The notes beneath the pieces are model-generated. The model did no database searches, was not told the origin of the DNA, and saw only the letters and a program-made list of their open reading frames with translations. From assembly GCA_036658435.1 (NCBI GenBank), contig JAVXEO010000001.1, forward strand, positions 1-64,000: a stretch of DNA of 64,000 bases, written 5' to 3'. Source of the stretch: DIGJ01 sp036658435. Its GTDB lineage: Bacteria; Bacillota; Clostridia; Lachnospirales; Lachnospiraceae. Position 1 is the stretch's first letter. Each line of letters starts with the position of its first letter. Below are positions 48,052-58,058 of the stretch, piece after piece. The position numbers and the translations under genes were made by a program.

Positions 48052-50959
48052 CATAGATAACTATGAAACAATAGGAGAACAAAATTTAGAAGAAATTGAA
48101 AGCAAAGGACTTGTTTTACGGCATAAAAAAAGTGGAGCAAGAGTGGTAATTCTAAGTAATCAAGATGATAACAAGGTATTTTCCATTGGATTTCGTACAC
48201 CACCCAGTGATTCTACAGGAGTACCTCATATTATTGAACATACTGTTTTGTGTGGTTCAAAAGAATTTCCGGCAAAAGACCCCTTTATTGAATTGACCAA
48301 GGGTTCCTTAAATACATTTTTAAACGCAATGACCTATTCCGATAAAACCATTTATCCGATTGCAAGCTGTAATAACAAAGATTTTGCTAATTTGATGCAT
48401 GTTTATATGGATGCGGTGTTTTTTCCCAACATTTACAAAAAAGAAGAAATCTTCAAACAGGAAGGCTGGCATTATGAATTAGAAGAAATGGACGGAGAAC
48501 TGATTTATAATGGTGTTGTTTACAATGAAATGAAAGGTGCATTTTCTTCCCCGGAGGAGATTCTTTTTCGAAGTATTCAGCAGGCTGTGCTTCCGGATAC
48601 TCCTTATGGTGTGGAATCCGGTGGAAATCCGGACTTTATACCCGATCTTTCCTATGAAGAGTTCCTGGCGTTCCATCGTAAGTTTTATCATGCCTCTAAT
48701 AGTTACATTTATTTATATGGAGATATGGACATAGAGGAACGCTTAAAATGGATGGATCTTCATTATTTATCAAAGTTTGATAAGGTGGAGGTGGATTCCT
48801 CTATTAAAATGCAGGAGCCATTTGGAAAAATGCAGGAGACAGTAGAAGAATATTCCATTGGAGAAGAAGAGTCCGAGAAGGAGAAAACCTATTTAAGCTA
48901 TAATGTGCTAATTGAAACCAGCCTGGATGAGAAACTGTATCTGGCGTTCCAAATTCTTGAATATGCTCTTCTTTCAGCACCGGGGGCACCACTAAAACAG
49001 GCAATTTTAGATGCAGGAATTGGAAAAGATGTGCTAAGCAGCTATGATAATGGAATTCAACAACCTATTTTTTCAATTATAACAAAGAATGCAGAGCCTT
49101 GGCAAAAAGAGAGCTTTGTTGCCTTAATCAAAGAAACCTTAGAAAACATTGTGAAAAAGGGAATGGATGAAAGAGCACTGGAAGGCGCTATTAATTACTT
49201 TGAATTTCGTTATCGGGAAGCCGATTATGGACAATATCCAAAAGGACTTATGTATGGAATCCAGATATTAGACAGCTGGCTTTATCATGATGAAAAACCA
49301 TTTATTCATTTGTGTGCAGATAAAACCTTTGCTTTTTTGAAAGAGTCCATTGGTACCGGATATTATGAAAAACTAATTCAAACGTATTTAATCCACAGCA
49401 ATCACTGTGCGGTGGTAGTTGTAAAACCCGCATGCGGACTTACAAACCGCATGGAAGAGAGACTAAAAGAAAAGTTGGAAAACTATAAAAATAGTTTGAC
49501 AAAGGAAGAAAAACAACAGTTAATTCAAGATACAAAAGCTCTCCATGGGTATGAAATGACACCCGCTACAAAGGAAGAGAACGAAACAATCCCCCTTCTT
49601 TCAAGAGAGGATATTGATAAGAAATGCAAGCCTCTTTACAATGAAGAAAAGGAAATTGCCGGGGTAAAGGTGATACACCATAGAATGCATACCAATAAGA
49701 TTGCATATTTAAGAATGAGCTTTGATGTAACAGAATATGCAGAAGCGGCATCTTATCTTGGACTTTTGTCTACCATGTTAGGCTATGTGGATACCAAAAA
49801 TTACAGTTTTCTTGAGTTCTCCAATGAAGTAAACATTCATACGGGTGGATTGGCATCAGACATAAATGTATATAACGAAAAAGGATTTGATGGAAACTAC
49901 AAAGCATTTTTTGAAATCCGAACCAAGGTATTATATGAAAAAGCAGCAAAGGCACTTTCTATTATAGAGGAAATGCTTTCCAACACAATATTAGAGGATG
50001 AAAAGCGATTAAAGGAAATTCTATTGGAAACCCGTTCTCGTATGGAAATGAAGATGATCTCCAAAGGACACACGACAGCTGTAGACCGCGCCATGTCTTA
50101 TTTTTGTGAAAGCGCAGTTTTTGAGGAAATGGCAGGGGGAATTGCCTACTATGAATTTATTGTAGACATGGAAGAACATTTTGAAGAAAAGAAAAGTGAA
50201 TTAATTTCAAATTTAAAAAAATGGATGCTTTCTATTTTCAGAAAAGATAATTTAATTATAAGCTATACAGCAGATGAACAAGGATATGAGATTTTAGAAG
50301 AAAATCTTCCTAACTTTCTTTCTACTTTAAATGGAAGGGAAGATAAAAAAATTGGCAGGAAAAATCTGAAAACAGAAAAAACGAAGGAAGGATTCAAAAC
50401 ACCGGGACAGGTACAGTACGTTGCTCGCTGTGGCAGTTATAAAGCAAGCGGAAAGGAATATACAGGGGCTTTGCGTGTCTTAAAGGTTATTCTCAGCTAT
50501 GATTATTTATGGAACCATATTCGTGTAAAAGGGGGAGCCTATGGCTGTATGTGTGGATTTTCCATGTCAGGATATGGATACTTTACATCCTACCGGGATC
50601 CTAATTTACGGGAAACCGATATGGTATATGGTGGTTTATATGAATATGTGAAGAATTTTACCTTGGAAGATCGAGACATGACGAAGTATGTAATTGGTGC
50701 AATCAGCAGTCTTGATGTACCGATGAATCCATCTGCAAAGGGCAGCCGGTCTTTTGGAGCTTATTTATGTGGTGTAACGGAGGAGGATTTACAAAAAGAA
50801 AGAGATCAGGTACTTGCAGCCGACCGAGAAACCATACGAAACACAGCGGAAATTGTAAAAGCAATTATAGAAGATGATAATTTATGTGTAGTGGGAAGCG
50901 AAACCAAGATAGAGGAAAATAGAGATATGTTTTATGTAGTAAGGAATTTACTTGCATAA
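48041..50959 (+). CDS. Insulinase-family (M16C) presequence-protease-like metallopeptidase
   Basis: 972 residues, the fused full-length M16C form. Zinc motif H63-I-I-E66-H67 in PHIIEHTVLCGS, with GSLNTFLNAMTYSDKTIYPIASCN after it. The four M16 domains (two halves) are followed by the R/Y-type pair in the second half (HIRVKGGAYGCMCGF), which binds the substrate's C-terminal end. These enzymes form a clamshell and degrade peptides inside the cell. It overlaps the HAD gene by 11 bases, so both are likely co-expressed. Confidence 0.92.
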   Translation: MSFNIDNYETIGEQNLEEIESKGLVLRHKKSGARVVILSNQDDNKVFSIGFRTPPSDSTGVPHIIEHTVLCGSKEFPAKDPFIELTKGSLNTFLNAMTYSDKTIYPIASCNNKDFANLMHVYMDAVFFPNIYKKEEIFKQEGWHYELEEMDGELIYNGVVYNEMKGAFSSPEEILFRSIQQAVLPDTPYGVESGGNPDFIPDLSYEEFLAFHRKFYHASNSYIYLYGDMDIEERLKWMDLHYLSKFDKVEVDSSIKMQEPFGKMQETVEEYSIGEEESEKEKTYLSYNVLIETSLDEKLYLAFQILEYALLSAPGAPLKQAILDAGIGKDVLSSYDNGIQQPIFSIITKNAEPWQKESFVALIKETLENIVKKGMDERALEGAINYFEFRYREADYGQYPKGLMYGIQILDSWLYHDEKPFIHLCADKTFAFLKESIGTGYYEKLIQTYLIHSNHCAVVVVKPACGLTNRMEERLKEKLENYKNSLTKEEKQQLIQDTKALHGYEMTPATKEENETIPLLSREDIDKKCKPLYNEEKEIAGVKVIHHRMHTNKIAYLRMSFDVTEYAEAASYLGLLSTMLGYVDTKNYSFLEFSNEVNIHTGGLASDINVYNEKGFDGNYKAFFEIRTKVLYEKAAKALSIIEEMLSNTILEDEKRLKEILLETRSRMEMKMISKGHTTAVDRAMSYFCESAVFEEMAGGIAYYEFIVDMEEHFEEKKSELISNLKKWMLSIFRKDNLIISYTADEQGYEILEENLPNFLSTLNGREDKKIGRKNLKTEKTKEGFKTPGQVQYVARCGSYKASGKEYTGALRVLKVILSYDYLWNHIRVKGGAYGCMCGFSMSGYGYFTSYRDPNLRETDMVYGGLYEYVKNFTLEDRDMTKYVIGAISSLDVPMNPSAKGSRSFGAYLCGVTEEDLQKERDQVLAADRETIRNTAEIVKAIIEDDNLCVVGSETKIEENRDMFYVVRNLLA

Positions 50960-51020
50960 AAATAAAGGGTAGTACATGATAAAGTAAGGAAGTCATAGTA
51001 TTCATACGAGGAGGATAAGA

Positions 51021-51926
51021 ATGGAAAAGGAATTTAAGTCAGGCTTTGTGACCTTAATAGGACGGCCCAATGTAGGTAAATCTACCTTAATGAATCAGCT
51101 AATAGGAATGAAGATAGCGATTACTTCAAACAAACCACAGACAACGAGAAATCGGATTCAAACGGTTTTTACCAGTGAAAAAGGGCAGATTGTTTTTCTG
51201 GATACACCGGGAATACACAAAGCAAAGAACAAACTGGGAGAATACATGGTATCCGTAGCGGAAAGAACTTTGGGGGAAGTGGATGTTATTTTATGGCTTG
51301 TGGAGCCGACTACGTTTATTGGAGCGGGAGAAATGCACATTGCAGAACAATTGTCCCATCTTAAAACGCCGGTTATTTTGGTTATTAATAAAATAGACAT
51401 GGTAAAAAAAGAAGAAATACTAACTTTTATCGATAAATATAAAGACATTTGTAATTTTGCGGAAATTATTCCGGTATCGGCACTGAAGGGGGAAAATACA
51501 GATACATTGGTAGACTCTATTTTTAAATATTTAAAAGAAGGTCCCCAGTTCTATGATGAAGATACGGTAACGGACCAGCCGGAGAGACAGATTGTTTCCG
51601 AACTAATCCGGGAGAAAGCGCTGCGCCGTTTAGATGATGAAATTCCTCATGGAATTGCAGTGGCAATTGAATCCATGAAGACAAGAAGACATGGACATAT
51701 AATCGATATTGAAGCAACCATTGTATGCGAACGGGATTCTCACAAAGGCATTATTATTGGAAAACAAGGAGCTATGTTAAAGGCAATTGGAACCGATGCC
51801 AGAAAAGAAATTGAGAATCTCTTGGACACAAAAGTAAATCTGCAGCTGTGGGTAAAGGTAAAAAAAGACTGGAGAGACAGCGACTTTTTAATGAAGAATT
51901 ATGGATATAACAAAAAAGAATTGTAG
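51021..51926 (+). CDS. era: GTPase Era
   Basis: 301 residues. GRPNVGKST (P-loop), TTRNRIQT, DTPGIHKAKNKLG, VINKIDMVKKEE, SALKGEN and the C-terminal KH domain with GIIIGKQGAMLKAIG and a final LQLWVKVKKDWRDSD. It binds 16S rRNA near its 3' end in small-subunit assembly. GAGGAGG precedes the ATG. yqzL and recO follow, the conserved order. Confidence 0.97.
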   Translation: MEKEFKSGFVTLIGRPNVGKSTLMNQLIGMKIAITSNKPQTTRNRIQTVFTSEKGQIVFLDTPGIHKAKNKLGEYMVSVAERTLGEVDVILWLVEPTTFIGAGEMHIAEQLSHLKTPVILVINKIDMVKKEEILTFIDKYKDICNFAEIIPVSALKGENTDTLVDSIFKYLKEGPQFYDEDTVTDQPERQIVSELIREKALRRLDDEIPHGIAVAIESMKTRRHGHIIDIEATIVCERDSHKGIIIGKQGAMLKAIGTDARKEIENLLDTKVNLQLWVKVKKDWRDSDFLMKNYGYNKKEL

Positions 51927-52002
51927 AGAAAATCGTATAGGGAGTGCTTTAGTGGAAACCCTAAGAGTAGAGGATTTGAAAATATTCAGGGGGTACACTT
52001 TT

Positions 52003-52182
52003 ATGAAAAATGTGGAACATTGGAATGTATTTGAACAAACAGGAAGCATAGATGCTTATTTATTATATGCCTGCGCAAGTGAAAAAGGACCGTCAGAAGT
52101 AGACGAAGAAGGTGAAGTAAATGATGAATCAGGAAAGTATTATGGGAATGGTACTTTCCGCCACACCGGTGGGGGAATATGA
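52003..52182 (+). CDS. YqzL-family small protein
   Basis: 59 residues. The N-terminal HWNVFEQTGSIDAYLLY is the YqzL pattern (a 47-residue protein of Bacillus that lies between era and recO). ATG 52003 has GGGGG about 7-10 bases upstream; the frame opens back to 51901 inside era. The last third (GEVNDESGKYYGNGTF...) overlaps recO's first 62 bases out of frame and does not resemble the family, so the natural end may have been lost or extended. Function unknown. Confidence 0.6.
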   Translation: MKNVEHWNVFEQTGSIDAYLLYACASEKGPSEVDEEGEVNDESGKYYGNGTFRHTGGGI

Positions 52183-52864
52183 TAAAAGGCTGGTGCTTTT
52201 AACGAAGGAACATGGTAAAATAACTGCTTTTGCAAAGGGTGCAAGAAGACCAAACTGCGCCCTGCTTGCTTGCAGCCAGCCTTTTACTTTTGGACGATTT
52301 CAGGTTTATCAGGGAAAAACCGCATATACTTTAGTAGGGGCAGAAATCAGCAATTATTTTGAGGATCTGCGGTTTGATTTTAATGCCGTTTGCTATGGAC
52401 TTTATTTTTGTGAGTTTGCAGATTATCTTTCAAGAGAAAATGAAAACAGTACAAAAATTCTAAAGCTGCTTTATCAGTCTCTGCGGGCATTATCTAAGAA
52501 GACAATACCTTTTACGCTGATCCGTTACATATTTGAGTTTAAGATTATGGCTTTAAATGGAGAAGCACTTCAGGTATTTGAATGTGTAAAATGCGGAAAA
52601 AAGGAAGCCGGAACCCTTCTAAGTGTGAGGGAAGGTGGACTTGTATGCAAAGACTGTAAGCGGAAAGAAACGGATACGATAGACCTTGATGAGGCAACGG
52701 TATACACGCTTCAATTTATCATTGCAACCCAAATTGAAAAGTTATATACCTTTCATGTAAATCAGGAAGTTCTTGAAAAATTACGCCTGCTTTCTAACCA
52801 ATATTTAGCTATCTATGTAGGACATTCTTTTAATTCTCTTGAATTTTTGGAAAATGAATGTTGA
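52121..52864 (+). CDS. recO: DNA repair protein RecO
   Basis: 247 residues. N-terminal OB fold (residues 1-80: SIMGMVLSATPVGEYDKRLVLLTKEHGKITAFAKGARRP), a helical middle and a zinc site with CVKCGK (about 152-157) and CKDCKRK. It helps RecA loading through RecR. Two adjacent ATG codons at 52121 have GAAGAAGGTG upstream; the later ATG at 52142 (MGMVLSATP) would also satisfy homology and shorten the overlap with yqzL. Confidence 0.92.
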   Translation: MMNQESIMGMVLSATPVGEYDKRLVLLTKEHGKITAFAKGARRPNCALLACSQPFTFGRFQVYQGKTAYTLVGAEISNYFEDLRFDFNAVCYGLYFCEFADYLSRENENSTKILKLLYQSLRALSKKTIPFTLIRYIFEFKIMALNGEALQVFECVKCGKKEAGTLLSVREGGLVCKDCKRKETDTIDLDEATVYTLQFIIATQIEKLYTFHVNQEVLEKLRLLSNQYLAIYVGHSFNSLEFLENEC

Positions 52865-52943
52865 AAATAGTTTGCCAAGAGGTTAGAATAAATAAGAAAT
52901 GGATAGGAAACAAAGTACGTAAAGGGCAAATAGGAGTATACAG

Positions 52944-53540
52944 ATGAAAAAAGGAACGCTTCTGATGGGGATGGGAATTCTAAGTTCTTGTCTGCTTATG
53001 GGATGCAAGTCAGGCAGTACCAATTTAGATGCAAAAAACTTAGAAAATATGACCTTGTCGGTTAATAAGGCTGGAAATATACAGATGGGTATGGTAGAAT
53101 CTTTTGATAAGTCTTACTATGATGAAACGGAACTAAAAGATTATTTAGAAGAAGTAATTACGGAATACAATAAAACTGCAGGAAAAAATGCGGTAAAGAT
53201 GTCTTCTTTTTTTGTGGAAAACAAAAGAGCCAGTGCAGTATTTGTTTATGATCAAATGAAAAATTATAAAGAATTAAATGAAACCAAAGGGGAATATTTA
53301 TCCCTGGAAGAAGCTAAATCTATACTTCCTGATATTCTAAAAACTCCAAAAGGTGAAGAAAAAACAGTAGATGAGATTTTAGCAGAAACAGACAGTAAGA
53401 AGTACAAAGTACTTTTTATAGAAGAGGAATATGATGTAATTGTAGATGGAAAAGTGAAATATTACTCCAATGGTGAATGTTTGAACGAAGAGTCTGTACA
53501 TACACCGGCTGCAGATACTTCAGTTATTATATTTAAATAA
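52944..53540 (+). CDS. Lachnospiraceae-type lipoprotein of unknown function
   Basis: 198 residues. Lipobox LLMGC with the acylated Cys at residue 21, then a mostly helical and acidic domain ([32 protein letters not shown]) and a C-terminal beta part ([24 protein letters not shown]). I do not recognise a named domain. It is an outer-surface protein by its lipobox. GGAG 6-7 bases before the ATG. glyS starts 19 bases after the stop, so co-transcription is likely. Confidence 0.8.
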   Translation: MKKGTLLMGMGILSSCLLMGCKSGSTNLDAKNLENMTLSVNKAGNIQMGMVESFDKSYYDETELKDYLEEVITEYNKTAGKNAVKMSSFFVENKRASAVFVYDQMKNYKELNETKGEYLSLEEAKSILPDILKTPKGEEKTVDEILAETDSKKYKVLFIEEEYDVIVDGKVKYYSNGECLNEESVHTPAADTSVIIFK

Positions 53541-53559
53541 GATAAGAGAGGGTAAAAAC

Positions 53560-54948
53560 ATGGAAAAAACAATGGAAAAAATCGTTGCATTAGCAAAAGC
53601 CAGAGGATTCGTTTATCCGGGTTCGGAAATTTATGGAGGACTTGCCAATACATGGGATTATGGAAATCTTGGAGTTGAATTAAAAAATAATGTAAAAAAA
53701 GCATGGTGGAAAAAATTCATTCAGGAGAATCCCTACAATGTGGGGGTTGACTGTGCGATTTTGATGAACCCACAGACGTGGGTTGCATCCGGACATTTAG
53801 GAAGTTTTTCAGATCCATTAATGGACTGCAAGGAATGCCACGAGCGGTTTCGAGCCGATAAAATTATTGAAGATTACATGCAGGAAAATGGAATTGTAAT
53901 AGAAGGCAGTGTAGACTCTTGGTCAAATGAAGAGATGGCAGCGTACATTGAAGAAAAAAATATCGTTTGTCCAAGCTGCCAAAAACATAATTTTACAGAG
54001 ATTCGTCAGTTCAATCTTATGTTTAAGACCTTTCAGGGAGTAACCGAGGATGCCAAAAACACCGTTTATTTAAGACCGGAAACGGCACAAGGAATTTTTG
54101 TAAACTTTAAAAATGTACAGAGAACATCAAGAAAGAAAATTCCATTTGGTATCGGTCAGGTGGGTAAATCTTTCCGAAATGAAATTACACCAGGTAACTT
54201 TACATTCCGTACCAGAGAATTTGAACAGATGGAATTGGAATTTTTCTGTGAGCCGGATACAGATTTAGAGTGGTTTGCCTATTGGAAAGAATTTTGCATT
54301 AACTGGCTAAAGAATTTAGGCATGAAAGAAGAGGAAATGCGTGTCCGTGATCATGATGCAGCCGAACTATCTTTTTACAGTAAGGCTACCAGTGACATTG
54401 AATTTTTATTTCCATTTGGCTGGGGTGAGTTATGGGGAATTGCAGATCGAACAGATTATGATTTGACGCAGCATCAAAATGTTTCCAAAGAGCCAATGGA
54501 CTATTTTGATGATGAGAAAAAAGAACGATACATCCCTTATGTAGTAGAACCATCTTTAGGAGCAGATCGCGTAACCCTGGCTTTCCTTTGCGGAGCTTAC
54601 GATGAAGAGGAACTGGAAGGTGGGGATATTCGTACCGTACTTCATTTCCATCCGGCATTGGCACCAATTAAAATCGGTGTATTTCCATTGTCTAAAAAGC
54701 TAAATGAAGGAGCAGAAAAGGTATTTACAGAGCTAAGTAAAACCTACAACTGCGAATTCGATGATAGAGGAAATATTGGAAAGCGCTATAGAAGACAAGA
54801 CGAGATTGGAACACCTTTCTGCATTACTTATGATTTTGAATCAGACCAGGATCAGGCAGTAACGGTTCGTGATCGGGATACCATGGAACAAGAAAGAATT
54901 AAAATTGAGGACCTTAAAACTTACTTTGAAAAGAAATTTGAATTTTAA
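53560..54948 (+). CDS. glyS: Glycyl-tRNA synthetase, dimeric alpha-2 type
   Basis: 462 residues, the eukaryotic/archaeal-like single-chain form found in many Firmicutes. Class II motifs: [15 protein letters not shown] early, motif 2 [35 protein letters not shown] and motif 3 [18 protein letters not shown], then the anticodon-binding domain (about residues 365-462). It charges tRNA-Gly. GGAGG-like AGAGAGGG upstream. Its last codons seed the tandem 18-bp repeat that follows. Confidence 0.96.
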   Translation: MEKTMEKIVALAKARGFVYPGSEIYGGLANTWDYGNLGVELKNNVKKAWWKKFIQENPYNVGVDCAILMNPQTWVASGHLGSFSDPLMDCKECHERFRADKIIEDYMQENGIVIEGSVDSWSNEEMAAYIEEKNIVCPSCQKHNFTEIRQFNLMFKTFQGVTEDAKNTVYLRPETAQGIFVNFKNVQRTSRKKIPFGIGQVGKSFRNEITPGNFTFRTREFEQMELEFFCEPDTDLEWFAYWKEFCINWLKNLGMKEEEMRVRDHDAAELSFYSKATSDIEFLFPFGWGELWGIADRTDYDLTQHQNVSKEPMDYFDDEKKERYIPYVVEPSLGADRVTLAFLCGAYDEEELEGGDIRTVLHFHPALAPIKIGVFPLSKKLNEGAEKVFTELSKTYNCEFDDRGNIGKRYRRQDEIGTPFCITYDFESDQDQAVTVRDRDTMEQERIKIEDLKTYFEKKFEF

Positions 54949-55065
54949 TAGAAACTTGAATTTTAATAGAAACTTAAATTTTAATAGAAACTTAAATTTT
55001 AAAAGAAATTTGAATTTTAAAAGAAAATGAAATTTTAATAGAAATTGAAATTTTTAAAAGAAAAT
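54940..55065 (+). repeat. 18-bp tandem repeat starting at the glyS stop
   Basis: About seven units of 17-19 bases run head to tail from 54940 to 55065. Units 1 and 2 (GAATTTTAATAGAAACTT) are identical, unit 3 differs at one base, units 4-7 differ at two or more. The first unit includes the last two codons and the stop of glyS, so the array looks like an expansion of the gene's end. Confidence 0.85.
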
Positions 55066-55120
55066 GTTTTGTAAAAGGACTTTTCTTATAATTGAAAATA
55101 TGCTACAATATGACAGAGCG

Positions 55121-55149
55121 ACTGTGTTCAAGCATTTTTCGAATACAGT
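55121..55149 (+). other. Hairpin in the ppdK leader
   Basis: ACTGTGTTC (55121-55129) pairs with GAATACAGT (55141-55149) over nine bases with one G-T, loop of 11. No T run follows, so not a terminator. It lies between a TACAAT (55104-55109) and the ribosome site and could be an mRNA stabiliser or operator. Confidence 0.5.
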
Positions 55150-55185
55150 TAAAATAAGGAATCATTATTAGGAGGAAATATTAAA

Positions 55186-57807
55186 ATGGCAAAATGGGTA
55201 TATTTGTTTAAAGAAGGAAGAGCAGATATGAAGAACCTACTTGGCGGAAAAGGTGCTAACTTAGCAGAAATGACTAATTTAGATTTACCAATTCCTCAGG
55301 GCTTCACTGTAACCACAGAAGCTTGTATCGATTACTATACAAGTGGCAAAACCATTACCGATGAAATTCAAGGACAGATATTTGATGCATTGGCAAAATT
55401 AGAAACACTTCAGGGAAAGAAATTTGGAGATACAGAGGATCCATTATTGGTTTCTGTACGTTCCGGAGCAAGAGCTTCCATGCCTGGTATGATGGATACG
55501 ATTCTTAATCTTGGTCTTAATGACATTGCAGTAGAAGGATTTGCTAAGAAGACAGGAAATCCAAGATTTGCATATGATTCATACAGAAGATTCATTCAGA
55601 TGTTCTCAGATGTTGTTATGGAAATGAGCAAAACATTTTTCGAAAGTATCTTAGATGAATTGAAAGCATCAAAAGGCTACAAAATTGACACAGAAATGAC
55701 AGCAGAAGACTTAAAAGAAGTAATTGCTAAATATAAAGCTATTTATAAAGAAAAAATGGGAGAAGAATTCCCTCAGGATCCAAAGACACAGTTAATGGAA
55801 GCAGTAAAAGCGGTATTCCGTTCATGGGACAACCCTCGTGCCATCGTTTACAGACGTATGAATGATATTCCGGGCGACTGGGGAACCGCAGTAAATGTAC
55901 AGTCTATGGTATTTGGTAACATGGGTGACAACTCAGGAACCGGTGTTGCATTTACACGTAACCCATCTACGGGAGCAAAAGGTATTTATGGTGAGTACTT
56001 AATCAATGCACAGGGTGAAGACGTTGTTGCAGGTATCCGTACTCCACAGCCAATTACTAAACTAGAGCAGGATTTACCAGAATGTTTTAAAGAATTCATG
56101 GAAATCGCTACAAAGCTTGAGAATCACTATAGAGATATGCAGGATATGGAATTCACGATTCAGGAAGGTAAATTATACTTCTTACAGACTCGTAATGGTA
56201 AGAGAACGGCTCCCGCTGCTCTTCAGATTGCCTGCGATTTAGTAGATGAAGGAAAGATTACTCCAGAAGAAGCAATTTTAAGAATTGAAGCAAAATCTTT
56301 AGATCAGTTACTTCATCCAACCTTTGATGTTACTTCCTTAAAAGAAGGAGAAGTGATTGGAACTGCTCTTCCGGCATCTCCTGGTGCAGCAGCAGGTAAA
56401 GTATACTTTACTGCAGATGATGCAAAAGCAGCTGGGGAAAGAGGAGAAAGAGTTATTCTTGCTCGTCTTGAGACCTCTCCGGAAGATATTGAAGGTATGC
56501 ATGCAGCACGGGGTATCTTAACCGTTCGCGGTGGTATGACTTCTCATGCAGCCGTAGTTGCTCGTGGCATGGGTACCGCTTGTGTATCCGGTTGTGGTGA
56601 AATCCGAATCAATGAAGAAGCAAAATTCTTTGAACTTGGAGGACACAAGATTGTCGAAGGAGATTATATCTCATTAGACGGCTCTACAGGTAAGATTTAC
56701 TTAGGTGATATTAAGACCGTAGAAGCATCGGTAAGTGGAAACTTTGGAAGAATGATGGAATGGGCTGACCAGTTTAGAACATTAAGCGTTCGTACCAATG
56801 CAGACACTCCTGCCGATACAAAAAAAGCAGTGGAATTAGGTGCAGAAGGTATTGGTCTTTGCCGTACAGAGCATATGTTCTTTGATGCAGAGAGAATTCC
56901 TAAGATTCGCAGAATGATTCTTTCAGATTCTGTAGAAGCAAGAGAAGAAGCCCTTAATCAGTTAATACCTTATCAAAAAGGTGATTTCAAGGCAATGTAT
57001 GAAGTATTGGAAGGAAAACCAATGACCGTACGTTACTTAGATCCACCTCTTCATGAATTTGTTCCTACGGATGAAGAAGACATTGCTGCTTTAGCAAAAG
57101 ATATGGGACTTACCATAGAAGATGTAAAAGCAAAATGTGATGATTTACATGAGTTCAATCCTATGATGGGACATCGTGGATGCCGTCTTGCTGTAACCTA
57201 TCCGGAAATTGCAAGAATGCAAACAAGAGCGGTAATGGAAGCTGCAATTGAAGTTAAGAACGAAAAAGGATATGATATCGTTCCTGAAATCATGATTCCA
57301 TTGGTTGGCGAAAAGAAAGAACTTAAATTTGTAAAAGATATTGTTGTTGAAACTGCAGAATTAGTAAAGAAGGAAATGAATTCCGATATTGAATATCATA
57401 TTGGAACTATGATTGAGATTCCTCGTGCTGCATTAACCGCAGATGCAATTGCAGAAGAAGCTGAATTCTTCTCCTTTGGAACCAACGATTTAACACAGAT
57501 GACCTTCGGATTTTCTCGTGATGATGCCGGTAAGTTCTTAGATTCTTACTACAAAGCAAAGATTTTCGAATCCGATCCATTTGCAAGACTTGACCAGACC
57601 GGTGTTGGCCAGTTAGTTAAAATGGCAGTTGAAAAAGGACGTGCTACCAGACCAAACATTAAGTTAGGTATTTGTGGAGAACATGGTGGAGATCCATCTT
57701 CCGTAGAATTCTGTCACAAAATAGGACTTAACTATGTTTCCTGTTCTCCGTTCCGTGTACCTATTGCTAAGTTAGCAGCAGCACAGGCAGCGTTAAACCA
57801 AAAGTAG
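55186..57807 (+). CDS. ppdK: Pyruvate phosphate dikinase
   Basis: 873 residues. Reversible conversion of pyruvate, ATP and Pi to PEP, AMP and PPi. N-terminal ATP-grasp (LLGGKGANLAEMT, SVRSGARASMPGMMDT), the phosphohistidine domain with catalytic H454 in GGMTSHAAVVARGMG, and the C-terminal PEP-binding barrel with GICGEHGGDPSSVEF, GTNDLTQMTFGFSRDD and YVSCSPFRVP. AGGAGG precedes the ATG. No regulatory protein gene is beside it. Together with pyk it runs the PEP/pyruvate node in both directions. Confidence 0.97.
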   Translation: MAKWVYLFKEGRADMKNLLGGKGANLAEMTNLDLPIPQGFTVTTEACIDYYTSGKTITDEIQGQIFDALAKLETLQGKKFGDTEDPLLVSVRSGARASMPGMMDTILNLGLNDIAVEGFAKKTGNPRFAYDSYRRFIQMFSDVVMEMSKTFFESILDELKASKGYKIDTEMTAEDLKEVIAKYKAIYKEKMGEEFPQDPKTQLMEAVKAVFRSWDNPRAIVYRRMNDIPGDWGTAVNVQSMVFGNMGDNSGTGVAFTRNPSTGAKGIYGEYLINAQGEDVVAGIRTPQPITKLEQDLPECFKEFMEIATKLENHYRDMQDMEFTIQEGKLYFLQTRNGKRTAPAALQIACDLVDEGKITPEEAILRIEAKSLDQLLHPTFDVTSLKEGEVIGTALPASPGAAAGKVYFTADDAKAAGERGERVILARLETSPEDIEGMHAARGILTVRGGMTSHAAVVARGMGTACVSGCGEIRINEEAKFFELGGHKIVEGDYISLDGSTGKIYLGDIKTVEASVSGNFGRMMEWADQFRTLSVRTNADTPADTKKAVELGAEGIGLCRTEHMFFDAERIPKIRRMILSDSVEAREEALNQLIPYQKGDFKAMYEVLEGKPMTVRYLDPPLHEFVPTDEEDIAALAKDMGLTIEDVKAKCDDLHEFNPMMGHRGCRLAVTYPEIARMQTRAVMEAAIEVKNEKGYDIVPEIMIPLVGEKKELKFVKDIVVETAELVKKEMNSDIEYHIGTMIEIPRAALTADAIAEEAEFFSFGTNDLTQMTFGFSRDDAGKFLDSYYKAKIFESDPFARLDQTGVGQLVKMAVEKGRATRPNIKLGICGEHGGDPSSVEFCHKIGLNYVSCSPFRVPIAKLAAAQAALNQK

Positions 57808-57962
57808 GAAAACGACGGTTTAGTAATGAATGTTACCTGTTTCGATTAAACTAAATTTTGAACAGGCAAAAGAATATAGGAAGCAATGCGGAATGTATTT
57901 AAGACATTGTCAAAGGAAAGACGTTGATGTTTGGATGCTTCGGTAGAACCTTCGGTAATAGA

Positions 57963-58000
57963 ATCCCATCACTTGTAGAATATGAGTGGTGGGATTTTTT
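57963..58000 (+). terminator. Intrinsic terminator upstream of darT
   Basis: 11-bp stem with one G-T (ATCCCATCACT 57963-57973 with AGTGGTGGGAT 57985-57995), then six T. It probably ends the ppdK transcript (about 160 bases after its stop) and shields darTG. Confidence 0.85.
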
Positions 58001-58035
58001 CTGTTACACGAAAAACACAAGTTTGGATTAAACAT

Positions 58036-58058
58036 AATAGTGGAGAATATCTACTATT
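58036..58058. promoter_or_regulatory. Imperfect palindrome, candidate operator of darTG
   Basis: AATAGTGGA, five bases, TCTACTATT: eight of nine positions are symmetrical. It lies about 160 bases before darT in an A/T-rich promoter region. Assigning it to DarG autoregulation is a guess from position. Confidence 0.35.

Noticed and set aside
54940..55065. CRISPR array after glyS
   Set aside because: The units are contiguous 18-base copies without spacers.
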